Below are positions 26,421-35,024 of a stretch of DNA of 64,000 nt, piece by piece (positions within the stretch are counted from its first letter, which is position 1; every line of letters starts with the position of its first letter). The notes under the pieces are model-generated. The model saw nothing but the letters and a program-made list of their open reading frames with translations. It was not told where the DNA came from and did not search any database. Origin of the DNA: Dyadobacter chenwenxiniae (lineage in GTDB: Bacteria; Bacteroidota; Bacteroidia; Cytophagales; Spirosomataceae); NCBI RefSeq assembly GCF_022869785.1, contig NZ_CP094997.1:5208001-5272000 (forward strand), in the 5' to 3' direction. Made by a program: the position numbers and the translations under genes.

Positions 26421-26936
26421 ATGATCCGATTTACCAAAACGACATTGCTGAAAGCCTGCTCTCTATTTGTAGCATTTTGCTTGTTAACAACTTTCGCAGA
26501 AGCACAAACTGCCACCGGAACGCTGAATGACCTCAGTTTTCTGGAAGGCCACTGGAAAGGCACTTACAACGGCGGACCTATCGAAGCCGGCTGGACAGCT
26601 CCCGAAGGAAGCAACATTATGGGTTACATTCGTATGATTAAGGATGACAAACCGGCTTTGTATGAGGTGTTTGCATTTGAACAAGGCGAAAAAGGGCCGA
26701 TTGCAAGAGTAAAACATTTCAAGCCCGGTCTGATTGCGCTGGAAGAGAAAAATGTTTCAGACACTTACAATTTCATTGAAGCGAAGAAAAATCAGGCATT
26801 ATTTGAAAAAGATGATGTTTCTGTGCGGATCATTTACGAAAGACGCTCGCAAAACCAACTGGTCATTCAACGCGGCAAAATGGAGGATAACAAATGGGTG
26901 TTTATGGACCTGTTTGTTTTTACCCGGGTTCCGTAA
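26421..26936 (+). CDS. Secreted DUF6265-like protein
   Basis: A signal peptide (about residues 1-28, ending in TTFAEA before QTATGT) is followed by a compact beta-barrel-like domain opening LNDLSFLEGHWKGTYNGGPI, with EAGWTAPEGSNIMGYIRMIK and EVFAFEQ strands. The FLEGxW opening and the later EEKNVSDTYNF are the pattern I associate with DUF6265, small exported Bacteroidota proteins of unknown role, possibly lipocalin-like. The 171-residue length fits. It has its own terminator downstream and appears to be a single-gene unit. Confidence 0.8.
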   Translation: MIRFTKTTLLKACSLFVAFCLLTTFAEAQTATGTLNDLSFLEGHWKGTYNGGPIEAGWTAPEGSNIMGYIRMIKDDKPALYEVFAFEQGEKGPIARVKHFKPGLIALEEKNVSDTYNFIEAKKNQALFEKDDVSVRIIYERRSQNQLVIQRGKMEDNKWVFMDLFVFTRVP

Positions 26937-26958
26937 TTATATGACTTCTGTCTTAATG

Positions 26959-26990
26959 AAAGCGATCCGGGAAAACGGGTCGCTTTTTTT
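26959..26990 (+). terminator. Rho-independent terminator after the DUF6265-like gene
   Basis: AAAGCGATCCG pairs with CGGGTCGCTTT around GGAAAA, followed by a T run. It lies at the end of the convergent DMT gene and could serve both sides. Confidence 0.8.
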
Positions 26991-27436
26991 TAGTTTTTGA
27001 GGATCAAATAAACGCCCGCAACGAGTAAAATGGCGCCTGCAATGCGCGGTAATGTGATCTGATGCACCGCAAATCCTTGCAAACCAAAATGGTCAATGGT
27101 TATGGCTGCGATCATCTGACCAGCAACGACCAGACAAATCATATTTGCCGGGCCGATGTTTCTCACAATAAACACAACCGTGAGCACATAAAAAGCGCCC
27201 AGGACGCCGCCCATAAAGCGTGTCCATGAGATTTGCTTAATGTCTGAAATACTGGGAACCGGGCTTTGATTAAAGCAGGCGAAAGCGATCAGTAAGATCA
27301 TAAAACCTACAAAAAACGAGGTTAAGGCCGCTAGGATAGGGTTATTCAAGGATTCGCGCAACTGTACATTTACGCCGGACTGCACTGCATTGCTAATGCC
27401 AATCAGGAATGCCAGAAACAGGAAAATCCAATGCAT
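26990..27436 (-). CDS. DMT-family small transporter (YdcZ type)
   Basis: The 148-residue protein is almost wholly hydrophobic, with five membrane helices starting MHWIFLFLAFLIGISNAVQS. The GVNVQLRESLNNPILAALTS segment after helix 1 and WTRFMGGVLGAFYVLTVVFI in the middle are typical of the DMT_YdcZ (Pfam DUF606) family. These half-size proteins pair up to make a drug/metabolite-type transporter; the substrate is unknown. The gene follows nuoK by 25 bases on the same strand, where nuoL would be expected in a complete complex I operon. Confidence 0.88.
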   Translation of the reverse strand: MHWIFLFLAFLIGISNAVQSGVNVQLRESLNNPILAALTSFFVGFMILLIAFACFNQSPVPSISDIKQISWTRFMGGVLGAFYVLTVVFIVRNIGPANMICLVVAGQMIAAITIDHFGLQGFAVHQITLPRIAGAILLVAGVYLILKN

Positions 27437-27461
27437 GAAAATAGTTGTTTCTAATAAAAGC

Positions 27462-27773
27462 TTATTTTTTCAATTGATCTACTTCGTCCGGGTCAACGGT
27501 CTGATAATGACCATAAACACGCAAAATAATGGCAAGCGCAATGGTAACCTCAGCTGCCGCAACCACGATAACAAAAAGCGCAAACAACTGACCACTAAGC
27601 CTTTCCGGATCGTAACGACTGAATGCTACCAGGTTAATGTTAACTGCATTTAACATTAACTCAATCCCCAGCAAAATCCCGATAAAGTGGCGTTTGGTAA
27701 TGGCAATAGCAAGCCCAATGCAGAACAATGCGGCCGCAACAATCAGATAGTGATGAATTGGAATGTAAGTCAT
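27462..27773 (-). CDS. nuoK: NADH-quinone oxidoreductase subunit K
   Basis: The 103-residue membrane subunit of complex I has three helices. It begins MTYIPIHHYLIVAAALFCIG and carries the conserved GIELMLNAVNINLVAF, whose Glu belongs to the proton path. The third helix FVIVVAAAEVTIALAIILRV carries the second conserved Glu, in AAAEV. The length is standard. Its start overlaps the nuoJ stop by 4 bases, so translation is coupled. Confidence 0.97.
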   Translation of the reverse strand: MTYIPIHHYLIVAAALFCIGLAIAITKRHFIGILLGIELMLNAVNINLVAFSRYDPERLSGQLFALFVIVVAAAEVTIALAIILRVYGHYQTVDPDEVDQLKK

Positions 27774-28288
27774 GGTGCCGGATTGCGGTTCATTGCGAGA
27801 TATGCAGCGCCAACCAAGGCAACCAGAAGTAAAATGGCAGTGATTTCAAAGGGCAACAAATGACTCGTCATCAACTCCACGCCAATCGTTTTAATAGTAG
27901 ATCTGCTACTGATAGAATCACCGGCCATTTTGAAATTGGCCGAGTAAATAATCTTGATCAAGAAAACGAAAAAGCCCGCACCAAGCAAAAACCCCCAAAC
28001 TCCCCGGCCAAACAATATTTCAACGCGGTTATGATGCTGTGGATCATCGTTCTTCTTCTTTTGGGTAAGCATAATCCCAAAGATCAACAGCACCAGAATA
28101 CCGCCAACGTAAATCATGATTTGTGTTACACCCAGAAAATCCGCACCTGCTAAAACATACAACGCAGCAACACCTAAAAAAGCCAAAAACAATGCAAAAG
28201 CACCATAAATAAGGTTCTTTGAGAATAGAATGAAAAGCGCGGCCATGATCGCGAAGAATGAAAATCCATAAAATGCTGCAACTTCCAT
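27770..28288 (-). CDS. nuoJ: NADH-quinone oxidoreductase subunit J
   Basis: This complex I membrane subunit has about 172 residues and five helices. I use the ATG at 28288 (MEVAAFYGFSFFAIMAALFI); an in-frame TTG at 28315 is less likely. The signature is AFLGVAALYVLAGADFLGVT followed by QIMIYVGGILVLLIFGIML, the helix with the pi-bulge known from NuoJ. A basic cytoplasmic loop TQKKKNDDPQHHNR follows. The C-terminal helix ends AAYLAMNRNPAP. It lies between nuoI (43 bases upstream) and nuoK (4-base overlap). Confidence 0.96.
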   Translation of the reverse strand: MEVAAFYGFSFFAIMAALFILFSKNLIYGAFALFLAFLGVAALYVLAGADFLGVTQIMIYVGGILVLLIFGIMLTQKKKNDDPQHHNRVEILFGRGVWGFLLGAGFFVFLIKIIYSANFKMAGDSISSRSTIKTIGVELMTSHLLPFEITAILLLVALVGAAYLAMNRNPAP

Positions 28289-28331
28289 ATTATTAATGCT
28301 CACACTATAATTCAAAAAATCAAGCCCGAAG

Positions 28332-29669
28332 TTATTCTTTGGGTTTCGGTTTCATTGTCGGCCGAAACGCAGGTTTGGGCTTCGCCTCTGGTTCGGGAGT
28401 GATTTCTGCTTTTGGCTCCTCAATGTCTGCATTTTCAATTTCCGGCAAAGCCTTAGGCTTCATCGTTGGCCGAAACGCGGGTTTGGGCTTTGCTTCCGGT
28501 TCGGGAATAATCTCTGCTTTTGGCTGCTCAATGTCTGCATTTTCGATTTCCGGCAAAGCCTTGGGCTTCATCGTTGGCCGAAACGCAGGTTTGGGCTTCA
28601 CTTCCTGTTGTATTTCAGGCGTAGGCTGCTCCGGTTCGGTCACTATCTCTTTGGGCTCGTCAATTGTCTTTTCTGCTGCCACAACCGGCGGCCTCATTTT
28701 TGGCTTAAAGATCGGTTTTGCGGCTGCGGGTTTTGCTGGTTCTGCCGCGGCAGCTTCCTCACTAACAGGGGGTTCCGCTTTAACAGGAATTTCCGCTTTT
28801 TCCTCCGACACAACTTTCGGCTTCATCGAAGGTTTGAAAGGCAGTCTGGGCCCAGGTTTGGGCACCTCTTCTGTTTTCGCTTCAATAATTTCTTCTGCCT
28901 TTGCTTCCGGCACTTCTTCCTTAGCTACAACAGGAACTGGTTTTTTTGGCAGGAAAACCGGTCGTGCAGGTTTTGCTACGGGAGTTTCCTCCTTAGCCTC
29001 TTCTTTGGTCTCAGTTTCCTGCACTTTCGGCTTCATACCCGGCCTAAATACAGGCTTGGGCGGGCTTGCAGCCGGTTGCTCCGCGGTAACAACTGGCTTG
29101 GGAGCTGCTTTCAATGCTTCTTTTTCTTTTTGAAATTGTTCAAGCAGACGACGCTTTTCGTCAGCTTCTTCGGGCGTGAGACTGGCGTAATTGTAAACCA
29201 TATCCCGCACATCCAACTCACTGTAATCGAACGTCTTAGTCATAGTGAGACATTCCGTCGGGCACACAGTCGTGCAAAGTCCGCAATAACAGCACTTGGC
29301 CATATCAATGTCAAACTTCGCTGCATACAATCGGATCGGCGACCCATCCGACGCTTTACCAACCTCCTCAATCGCCCTGATCGGCTCAATTTCTATGCAG
29401 TCCACCGGGCAAACTTTCACACATTTGTCACAGACGATGCAATCATCTATTTCATTATGCAAGCGATAACGGCCATTATCGGGAATCGGGATCGTTTCCT
29501 GCGGATATTGGATGGTGACCATTCCTTCTTGTCCGCCGAAAAAATCATCGGAACGGATATCCACCATCTTGCGTCGCCTTCTTGCATTCCACAAATGGCG
29601 CAACGTCAACCGCATGCCGGTCACCGTCGTGCTGATTCCTTCCGATATGTTTTTAAAATACGTGGACAA
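28332..29669 (-). CDS. nuoI: NADH-quinone oxidoreductase subunit I with long repetitive tail
   Basis: The core (about residues 1-165) is ordinary NuoI: STYFKNISEGISTTVTGMRL at the start, then two [4Fe-4S] motifs, CIVCDKCVKVCP and CCYCGLCTTVCP, which carry electrons towards quinone. Unusually, about 250 further residues follow, rich in Lys, Pro, Glu and Ala. Seven copies of a [KR]PxFxPxMKP-like motif are separated by acidic linkers, the last three as 36-residue repeats. The tail is probably disordered. The start is uncertain: no ATG precedes the conserved N-terminus, so I chose TTG at 29669; TTG at 29750 would add 27 residues. The gene follows a glycosyltransferase and precedes nuoJ. Confidence 0.88.
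   Translation of the reverse strand: MSTYFKNISEGISTTVTGMRLTLRHLWNARRRRKMVDIRSDDFFGGQEGMVTIQYPQETIPIPDNGRYRLHNEIDDCIVCDKCVKVCPVDCIEIEPIRAIEEVGKASDGSPIRLYAAKFDIDMAKCCYCGLCTTVCPTECLTMTKTFDYSELDVRDMVYNYASLTPEEADEKRRLLEQFQKEKEALKAAPKPVVTAEQPAASPPKPVFRPGMKPKVQETETKEEAKEETPVAKPARPVFLPKKPVPVVAKEEVPEAKAEEIIEAKTEEVPKPGPRLPFKPSMKPKVVSEEKAEIPVKAEPPVSEEAAAAEPAKPAAAKPIFKPKMRPPVVAAEKTIDEPKEIVTEPEQPTPEIQQEVKPKPAFRPTMKPKALPEIENADIEQPKAEIIPEPEAKPKPAFRPTMKPKALPEIENADIEEPKAEITPEPEAKPKPAFRPTMKPKPKE
28353..28603 (-). repeat. 108-base tandem repeat inside nuoI
   Basis: Copies begin (in + coordinates) at 28353, 28461 and 28569, exactly 108 bases apart, and encode the 36-residue tail unit that begins KPKPAFRPTMKPKALPEIEN. 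The third copy is partial. The first two are nearly identical at DNA level, so the duplication is recent. Confidence 0.9.
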
Positions 29670-29757
29670 ACCGATCTTTGAATTAAAAGCTGATTCCAGC
29701 CTAGGACAAATATAGAGTAAACAGATTTTTAAACCGTATTTTTCGACCAAAACATCC

Positions 29758-30993
29758 CTATTCCAACAGCTTCTGAATGTTTTTTAAATATTCCCTGGCT
29801 AGAAATTCCCTGTCAAAATGCTCCCTCGCATAGGCGTGACCATTACTTCCGTGACGTAATGCGCGTGCTGGATTTTTAAGGTAAATCAAAATTTTCTCCG
29901 CGAAATCCTTCGGATTTTCCGGTTCTACAAACATTCCTGCATCCGCTGCTTCAACCAGTTCACGCGAAACGCCATCGATAGCAAGCAAAACGGGCTTCCT
30001 ACAAGCAAAATAGTCAAAGGTTTTGTTGCTATAAACCGTTTTGAACACATCTGTTTTCATTAAAACCGAAGCCCCCGCGTCCGCCGCCAGAATGTATTTG
30101 AAAACATTAGCCTTTGAAACCGTGTCCTTAAAGCGAACATTATTCAGGTTCCGTCTTTTCGTTTCTTCCATTAAATATGCTTTTTCGGCTCCGTCCCCAA
30201 TCAGCATGAAATGTGCAGCAGTATTTTGAAGCAATTCGGCAGTTTCAATGATCTGGATCAAATGATTGGCCATGCCGTGCGCGCCCACATAAATAACAAC
30301 GAAGCGACCTTCCCATCCAAGTTCTTTGCGGAGTATATTCCTGTCAAATGTTCGGCTAACCTCATCCGAGAGCTTGAAATCAGAAGCATTCGGAATCAGC
30401 CACAATTTACCCGGGTTAATCCTCTTTTGTTCAATTAAAGTTGTTTCGAAAGCAGGTGTGAGCACATTAATAGCTTTTGCTTTTTTATATAAAAATCTTT
30501 CCAACCAGAAAGCAGCGCGTATAAAGGTTTTATTTTGCAAAACACCCGTTTCAATCGCAGATTCAGGCCATAAGTCCCTGATTTCTAAAACAAAATCGAC
30601 CCCTTTAATCCATGAAATAAGCAACCCGGCAACACCCGCAAACAATGGCGGAGAAGTGCAAAGCACGATGTCATATTTATCCCTGGCGTAAAACAGGCAG
30701 CCCCAAACTGCCGAGAACAGAAAGGAAAACTGAGCGAAAACCCGACTCAAAAACTGACCATCAGAGGAATTGGAAACATAACATCGAACAACTTTCACCC
30801 CATCCCGATTAGTTTGCTTCAAAAAATAACGTCCTCCATTATAATCCGATGTCACATGCATATAATGTCCCATTCCAGCCAAAACCGTTACTGTATGTCC
30901 TTCTTCGATCCATATCCGGCTCATTTCATTCCACCGCGAGCCTCCGCCAGCTTGATCTTCCAGGAAATATTGGTGAATCAAGAGAATGTGCAT
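29758..30993 (-). CDS. Glycosyltransferase family 4 protein (WbuB-like)
   Basis: The 411-residue GT-B protein begins MHILLIHQYFLEDQAGGGSR and continues to VTVLAGMGHYMHV, matching WbuB-type N-acetyl-L-fucosamine transferases of O-antigen clusters. The C-terminal domain has FVVIYVGAHGMANHL, the nucleotide-sugar loop LIGDGAEKAYLMEE, and KTFDYFACRKPVLLAIDGVS, whose acidic region contacts the donor. A hydrophobic stretch near residues 90-130 suggests membrane attachment. Its start overlaps the end of the heparinase-like gene by 16 bases, placing it in a surface-glycan operon. Donor and acceptor sugars are unknown. Confidence 0.9.
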   Translation of the reverse strand: MHILLIHQYFLEDQAGGGSRWNEMSRIWIEEGHTVTVLAGMGHYMHVTSDYNGGRYFLKQTNRDGVKVVRCYVSNSSDGQFLSRVFAQFSFLFSAVWGCLFYARDKYDIVLCTSPPLFAGVAGLLISWIKGVDFVLEIRDLWPESAIETGVLQNKTFIRAAFWLERFLYKKAKAINVLTPAFETTLIEQKRINPGKLWLIPNASDFKLSDEVSRTFDRNILRKELGWEGRFVVIYVGAHGMANHLIQIIETAELLQNTAAHFMLIGDGAEKAYLMEETKRRNLNNVRFKDTVSKANVFKYILAADAGASVLMKTDVFKTVYSNKTFDYFACRKPVLLAIDGVSRELVEAADAGMFVEPENPKDFAEKILIYLKNPARALRHGSNGHAYAREHFDREFLAREYLKNIQKLLE

Positions 30994-32801
30994 GGGTTTT
31001 GTAAAGATTGCTTTTCCTTAATGATCGTTTTTATGTAATTTCCGAAAGAAGAAAAGACCAGCCTGCGGCACGCAACTTTCTTCATGTAAGTCTCAGAATA
31101 CCAGCCCTCTGTTTCTATATAATCGAGTTTAGATCCTTCATTATCCTCAGCCATAATTTGATAATGCTCAAAAAACTCCGGATGCGGATGCCAGATCTGA
31201 TGCATGGGAAGATGATTGGGCCGGTTGTCAATGCGGTCTTCAACAATCCAATGCTGCGTATTTTTCGACTTCACAACGCGTCGACAATGTTTTATTCCTT
31301 TCCCTAACTGATAAAAACCTTCAAATTCGGCGTCGATCTGAAATGAGTCTGTATCTTGTTTTACCGACCCTTTCGCATTTTTGATCCAGTTATACCACAT
31401 GAAACGAGGACCTTTTTTAATTTGGTCAAAATCACCCAGCATCACCGTGTTGTGTGAGGCAGTCCCTGAAAAATATTCTGTCCATTTCTCATCTGTATTA
31501 TAGGAGTAGGATCCGGCATCGCGCATAATGTTCATGCCATTCGCCCAAATATCCAGATGCAGGTTATCCGCCTGGAATGGCCGGTTTTTGTATGCTCCGC
31601 AGCGCAGGAAAGTCATCGTATTTTCATCACGAAATATATAGTAACCGCCATTTTTGAAAAAGGATAAGGGTGCAGGCCTTAACTCCATGATCTGCAAAGA
31701 TCTGCTTAGTGCTTCAAGTTGCGGACGAAAATCACGGAAGTGCTGCTCCGTTAACGGGAATAACAATGCGCCATCATTGTTTCCATAATTGGGTAACCAG
31801 CCGGTAACATTGTCCTGGCAGCTTCGCAAGAAATGAAGTGATTTTTCAGCACGTTCATACACAACATCATTCCATTTCTCCTCATTGAGCCGGGCCATAT
31901 CGATCGCCAGTGTCAGCAACTGCACGGCCACGCGATGATAGTTCATTGAAAATTGCAGAAATGTGCCGTCATCGTAGATTTGATAAGCGATTTCTTGTTC
32001 AAACCACTGCTTGCCATTCTGCTTCCAGCGACTGCTTTCGGGAAAGACAGGGAAGCACCACCCAATCACATAAAGCGCTAATGTCTCCGTCAGTGCATGA
32101 TTATTCCGAACAACAGCGCGCGAAAAATTCATGTTCTGCTCCACATGCAGCATTTGCTGACGAATGCTGTTAAGAATTTTACTGAACAATTCGTCTGTAA
32201 GCGTGTCAGAACTTTTGTAATAATGCAATGCAAAAGTCCAGTTAAGCACCCGCAACGCAATTTCCTGCCCGCAAATCCAATTAGGCCCGCGATTTACCGG
32301 ATTTTTTTCAATCCAATCGTTGATGAAAGAAAAGACAACCCCGGATTGGTCGACTTGGAAATGTAAATCGAAACGAATGAGATCATACAAAAAGCAAAAT
32401 CGCGATTTTTCCCAAACATATTTAATGTCGCCGGCTTGCCTGGAAAGCGTTGGAATCCTGCTCCAATGCATTGTTTTGTTGTAAGTAAATCCATTTTCAG
32501 GGTTTGTATGCCAATCGGAAACGGAATGCCATTTATCATGGAAAAATAAAAACCGGTTTTGCCAAATGTGTTCAACGCGTTCCTGCACGCCTTGTAATGC
32601 CGGATTTCTTTCCAAATTCAACAGGGCCGGACCCAGTGCAAAATGAATGCTTTGGCGTAACCATTCATCTTTTGAGAAGTGTGGCGAGTTTTTTCCAGAG
32701 ACCGGAAAACGAAGGATTAGCAATCCTGTTCTGACTTGGATTTCGTGCCAAAAGCGGAAAAGGGCATATCGCAAACCCATATCTCTCAGAAACCGGATCA
32801 T
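30978..32801 (-). CDS. Heparinase II/III family protein
   Basis: The 607-residue protein has an N-terminal alpha/alpha toroid (about residues 50-330, with FINDWIEKNPVNRGPNWICG and AVVRNNHALTETLALYVIGW) and a C-terminal beta-sandwich of the heparinase II/III type (about 375-560, with RDAGSYSYNTDEKWTEYF and GTASHNTVMLGDFDQIKKGP). The family cleaves acidic polysaccharides by beta-elimination. No signal peptide is visible, and members encoded in capsule clusters, as here, are thought to trim or edit polymer during synthesis. It overlaps the bi-domain oxidoreductase upstream by 4 bases and the glycosyltransferase downstream by 16. Confidence 0.9.
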   Translation of the reverse strand: MIRFLRDMGLRYALFRFWHEIQVRTGLLILRFPVSGKNSPHFSKDEWLRQSIHFALGPALLNLERNPALQGVQERVEHIWQNRFLFFHDKWHSVSDWHTNPENGFTYNKTMHWSRIPTLSRQAGDIKYVWEKSRFCFLYDLIRFDLHFQVDQSGVVFSFINDWIEKNPVNRGPNWICGQEIALRVLNWTFALHYYKSSDTLTDELFSKILNSIRQQMLHVEQNMNFSRAVVRNNHALTETLALYVIGWCFPVFPESSRWKQNGKQWFEQEIAYQIYDDGTFLQFSMNYHRVAVQLLTLAIDMARLNEEKWNDVVYERAEKSLHFLRSCQDNVTGWLPNYGNNDGALLFPLTEQHFRDFRPQLEALSRSLQIMELRPAPLSFFKNGGYYIFRDENTMTFLRCGAYKNRPFQADNLHLDIWANGMNIMRDAGSYSYNTDEKWTEYFSGTASHNTVMLGDFDQIKKGPRFMWYNWIKNAKGSVKQDTDSFQIDAEFEGFYQLGKGIKHCRRVVKSKNTQHWIVEDRIDNRPNHLPMHQIWHPHPEFFEHYQIMAEDNEGSKLDYIETEGWYSETYMKKVACRRLVFSSFGNYIKTIIKEKQSLQNPCTFS

Positions 32802-34909
32802 ATGTTAATCCACGTTTTCTGCTTTAAACTTTTCAAAGCTGCTAAGCTAGCCTCCGTCGTATTTATGACTTCCTCGAATGGAACTGGCGGCTTTCCGCCA
32901 GTTTTTACAAAATCCAGCAATGACTCAAATGCTTTCTGATGCCCTTTGTCCTGGCTCGTTTTAAAGCTGGAAAAGTGCTTGAATCCGTAACCGCGCAAAG
33001 TTTTGAAATTATCAAGGATCAGAGTCCTGCCGCAAGCATGGACTTCGACGCGTTCCTTCGGGTAATCGATATGACCGTTGGAAAAATAATTGACGACACC
33101 CGTTGAGCCATTTTCGCATTTGAGCGTGATGATCGCGTTGTCAGTCGTCTCTGTCGGATCTTGTCCCATCGCGTTCATACAAACCGACACAATCCTGCTT
33201 CCTGCCAGGAAAGAAATCAGATCAATAAAATGACAGGCTTCTCCGAGAATCCTGCCGCCGCCCACTTCCCGGCTATGAATCCACGAATTTTGTGGCACAA
33301 AACCGGCATTAACGCTTACGCTGATATTCATCTGAGCATCTCCCAGCAGGTTTTTCATTTTCTGTATATGACAAGAAAAGCGCCTGTTAAAGCCAACTGT
33401 GACCGATACATTTGCCGGATTTTCATGCTGAAAAACGTCAACAAGTTCATTCAATTCATTCTCGTAAATGGCCATAGGCTTCTCGACAAACACATGCTTT
33501 CCAGCTTTTATCGCCTCACAAGCCATTTGCGAATGAAGGTTATGCCGTGTAGTAATGATTACCAGGTCGACTTCCGGATCATTTATAATGTCATGATAAT
33601 CAGTTCCAAAATAGGCAATGTGATATTTTTGAGCGAGGCTGGCAGCAGATAATCCGTTCGCGCTGACGATGTGCTTTATAGACGCGTTTTTCAGCAGCGG
33701 AAGCAATGTTGCAGAAGTGTAATGCCCGGCTCCCACAATGCCGATCACTCCTTTTGTTCCTGAAAAACATCGTTGGAATAATGGAATTGATCTTGTTGCT
33801 GAGCATGTTTCAGGATAATCAAGGATTACGGCAATGTGTTTTTGATCATTCAGTTTTGCGTAGGCATTTCTGAAATCGGCCAGTGGAAGAATTTCTCCCG
33901 TGAGATAGGAAGGATCAAACGATCCATTTGACATTAAGTTAAGTACAGCCTGCAAATTCCGATTCTCTGTCCAACGCACATAGGCCTGCGGATAATCGGC
34001 CCCTTTCTGCTCATAATCAGGATCATAACGCCCCGGCCCATAGGAAGATGAAACCTGAAATGTCAGCTCTTTCTCATAAAAATCTGAACGGCGGAGCCGA
34101 AGATCGGCAGTCCCTATTAATATAATCTTACCCCGTTTTCGGGAGATATTTGTTGCTAAGGATAATATTTGATCAGACTGAGAAGTGGTGGCAATGATTA
34201 CCGCATCTGCTCCGAAGCCATTGGTCAGATCAGCCACATAATGTTCAGGGTTAAGTAAATCCGGATTAAGAGCCGCGAAACCTCTTGAAATGGCCACATT
34301 GAGCCTTTCTTCATTGGTCTCCATGCCAATCACATTGCATCCGCTGATTTTCAGCAATTCGGCAGTTAACATTCCAATAAGCCCGAGTCCGATCACGACA
34401 ACCGTTTCTCCAAGCGAAGGCGCGATTAACCTGATCGCATTCAACGCAATTGAAGCCATTACAGTAAACACGGCCGTTTGTTCAGGAACATCGGATGGAA
34501 TTTTTGCGACCAAATTTCTCGGCACAAGCACCATTTCTGCATGTGGCCCGTTGCTCACGACCCGATCACCAATTTGAATGTCTTCCACCCCTTCACCGAT
34601 TTCAACAACGCGGCCCACGTTGCAGTAACCCAACGGAATGGGCTGATCGAGCCTTTGAGAAATATTACGGATTGTCGGAAAAAGACCGTTAGACTTCGCC
34701 TTTTGGTAAGCAAACCAAAATTTGTCGGGTGCTAACCTTGCCTTTTGAAATGGATTAGCCATGGAAAAACGGATCAGTGCATTTTCCGTTCCGGGAGAAA
34801 TCAGGCTTTTGTGCGTTTGGATCAGCACATGACCCGGCTGGATAATGGGAGGTGGGACTTCCCGCAACGAGGTTTCCCCCGTTCGCAGGTTTTGCGTGAG
34901 CTGCTTCAT
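32798..34909 (-). CDS. Bi-domain oxidoreductase (alcohol dehydrogenase + Gfo/Idh/MocA)
   Basis: Two complete dehydrogenase units are fused in 703 residues. Residues 1-350 are a medium-chain alcohol dehydrogenase-like domain (IPLGYCNVGRVVEIGEGVED and VVVIGLGLIGMLTAELLKIS as the nucleotide loop). Residues 375-700 are a Gfo/Idh/MocA domain (GVIGIVGAGHYTSATLLPLL, HVFVEKPMAIYENELNELVD with EKP, and GGRILGEACHFIDLISFLAG). This fusion is a known partner of heparinase-like and glycosyltransferase genes in surface-polysaccharide clusters and may oxidise a nucleotide or carrier-linked sugar; the reaction is not established. It is the first gene of the minus-strand glycan operon. Confidence 0.9.
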   Translation of the reverse strand: MKQLTQNLRTGETSLREVPPPIIQPGHVLIQTHKSLISPGTENALIRFSMANPFQKARLAPDKFWFAYQKAKSNGLFPTIRNISQRLDQPIPLGYCNVGRVVEIGEGVEDIQIGDRVVSNGPHAEMVLVPRNLVAKIPSDVPEQTAVFTVMASIALNAIRLIAPSLGETVVVIGLGLIGMLTAELLKISGCNVIGMETNEERLNVAISRGFAALNPDLLNPEHYVADLTNGFGADAVIIATTSQSDQILSLATNISRKRGKIILIGTADLRLRRSDFYEKELTFQVSSSYGPGRYDPDYEQKGADYPQAYVRWTENRNLQAVLNLMSNGSFDPSYLTGEILPLADFRNAYAKLNDQKHIAVILDYPETCSATRSIPLFQRCFSGTKGVIGIVGAGHYTSATLLPLLKNASIKHIVSANGLSAASLAQKYHIAYFGTDYHDIINDPEVDLVIITTRHNLHSQMACEAIKAGKHVFVEKPMAIYENELNELVDVFQHENPANVSVTVGFNRRFSCHIQKMKNLLGDAQMNISVSVNAGFVPQNSWIHSREVGGGRILGEACHFIDLISFLAGSRIVSVCMNAMGQDPTETTDNAIITLKCENGSTGVVNYFSNGHIDYPKERVEVHACGRTLILDNFKTLRGYGFKHFSSFKTSQDKGHQKAFESLLDFVKTGGKPPVPFEEVINTTEASLAALKSLKQKTWINI

Positions 34910-35024
34910 AAATATAGTGTGTTATTGAGTGCGGGAAATTACAATGTTAAAAGCAATAACAAAATTTTAATATTTTTGATCATTACAATTCAAGCAAAAA
35001 ATGCAAATCCAGCTTAATTAAAGC

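Noticed and set aside
28339..29681. Long plus-strand open frames (264 and 357 codons) opposite nuoI
   Set aside because: They arise from the Lys/Pro/Glu-rich repeats of the nuoI tail read backwards; the products are Gly/Ser- or Phe/Arg-rich with no fold or start context, while the minus frame holds both Fe-S motifs.
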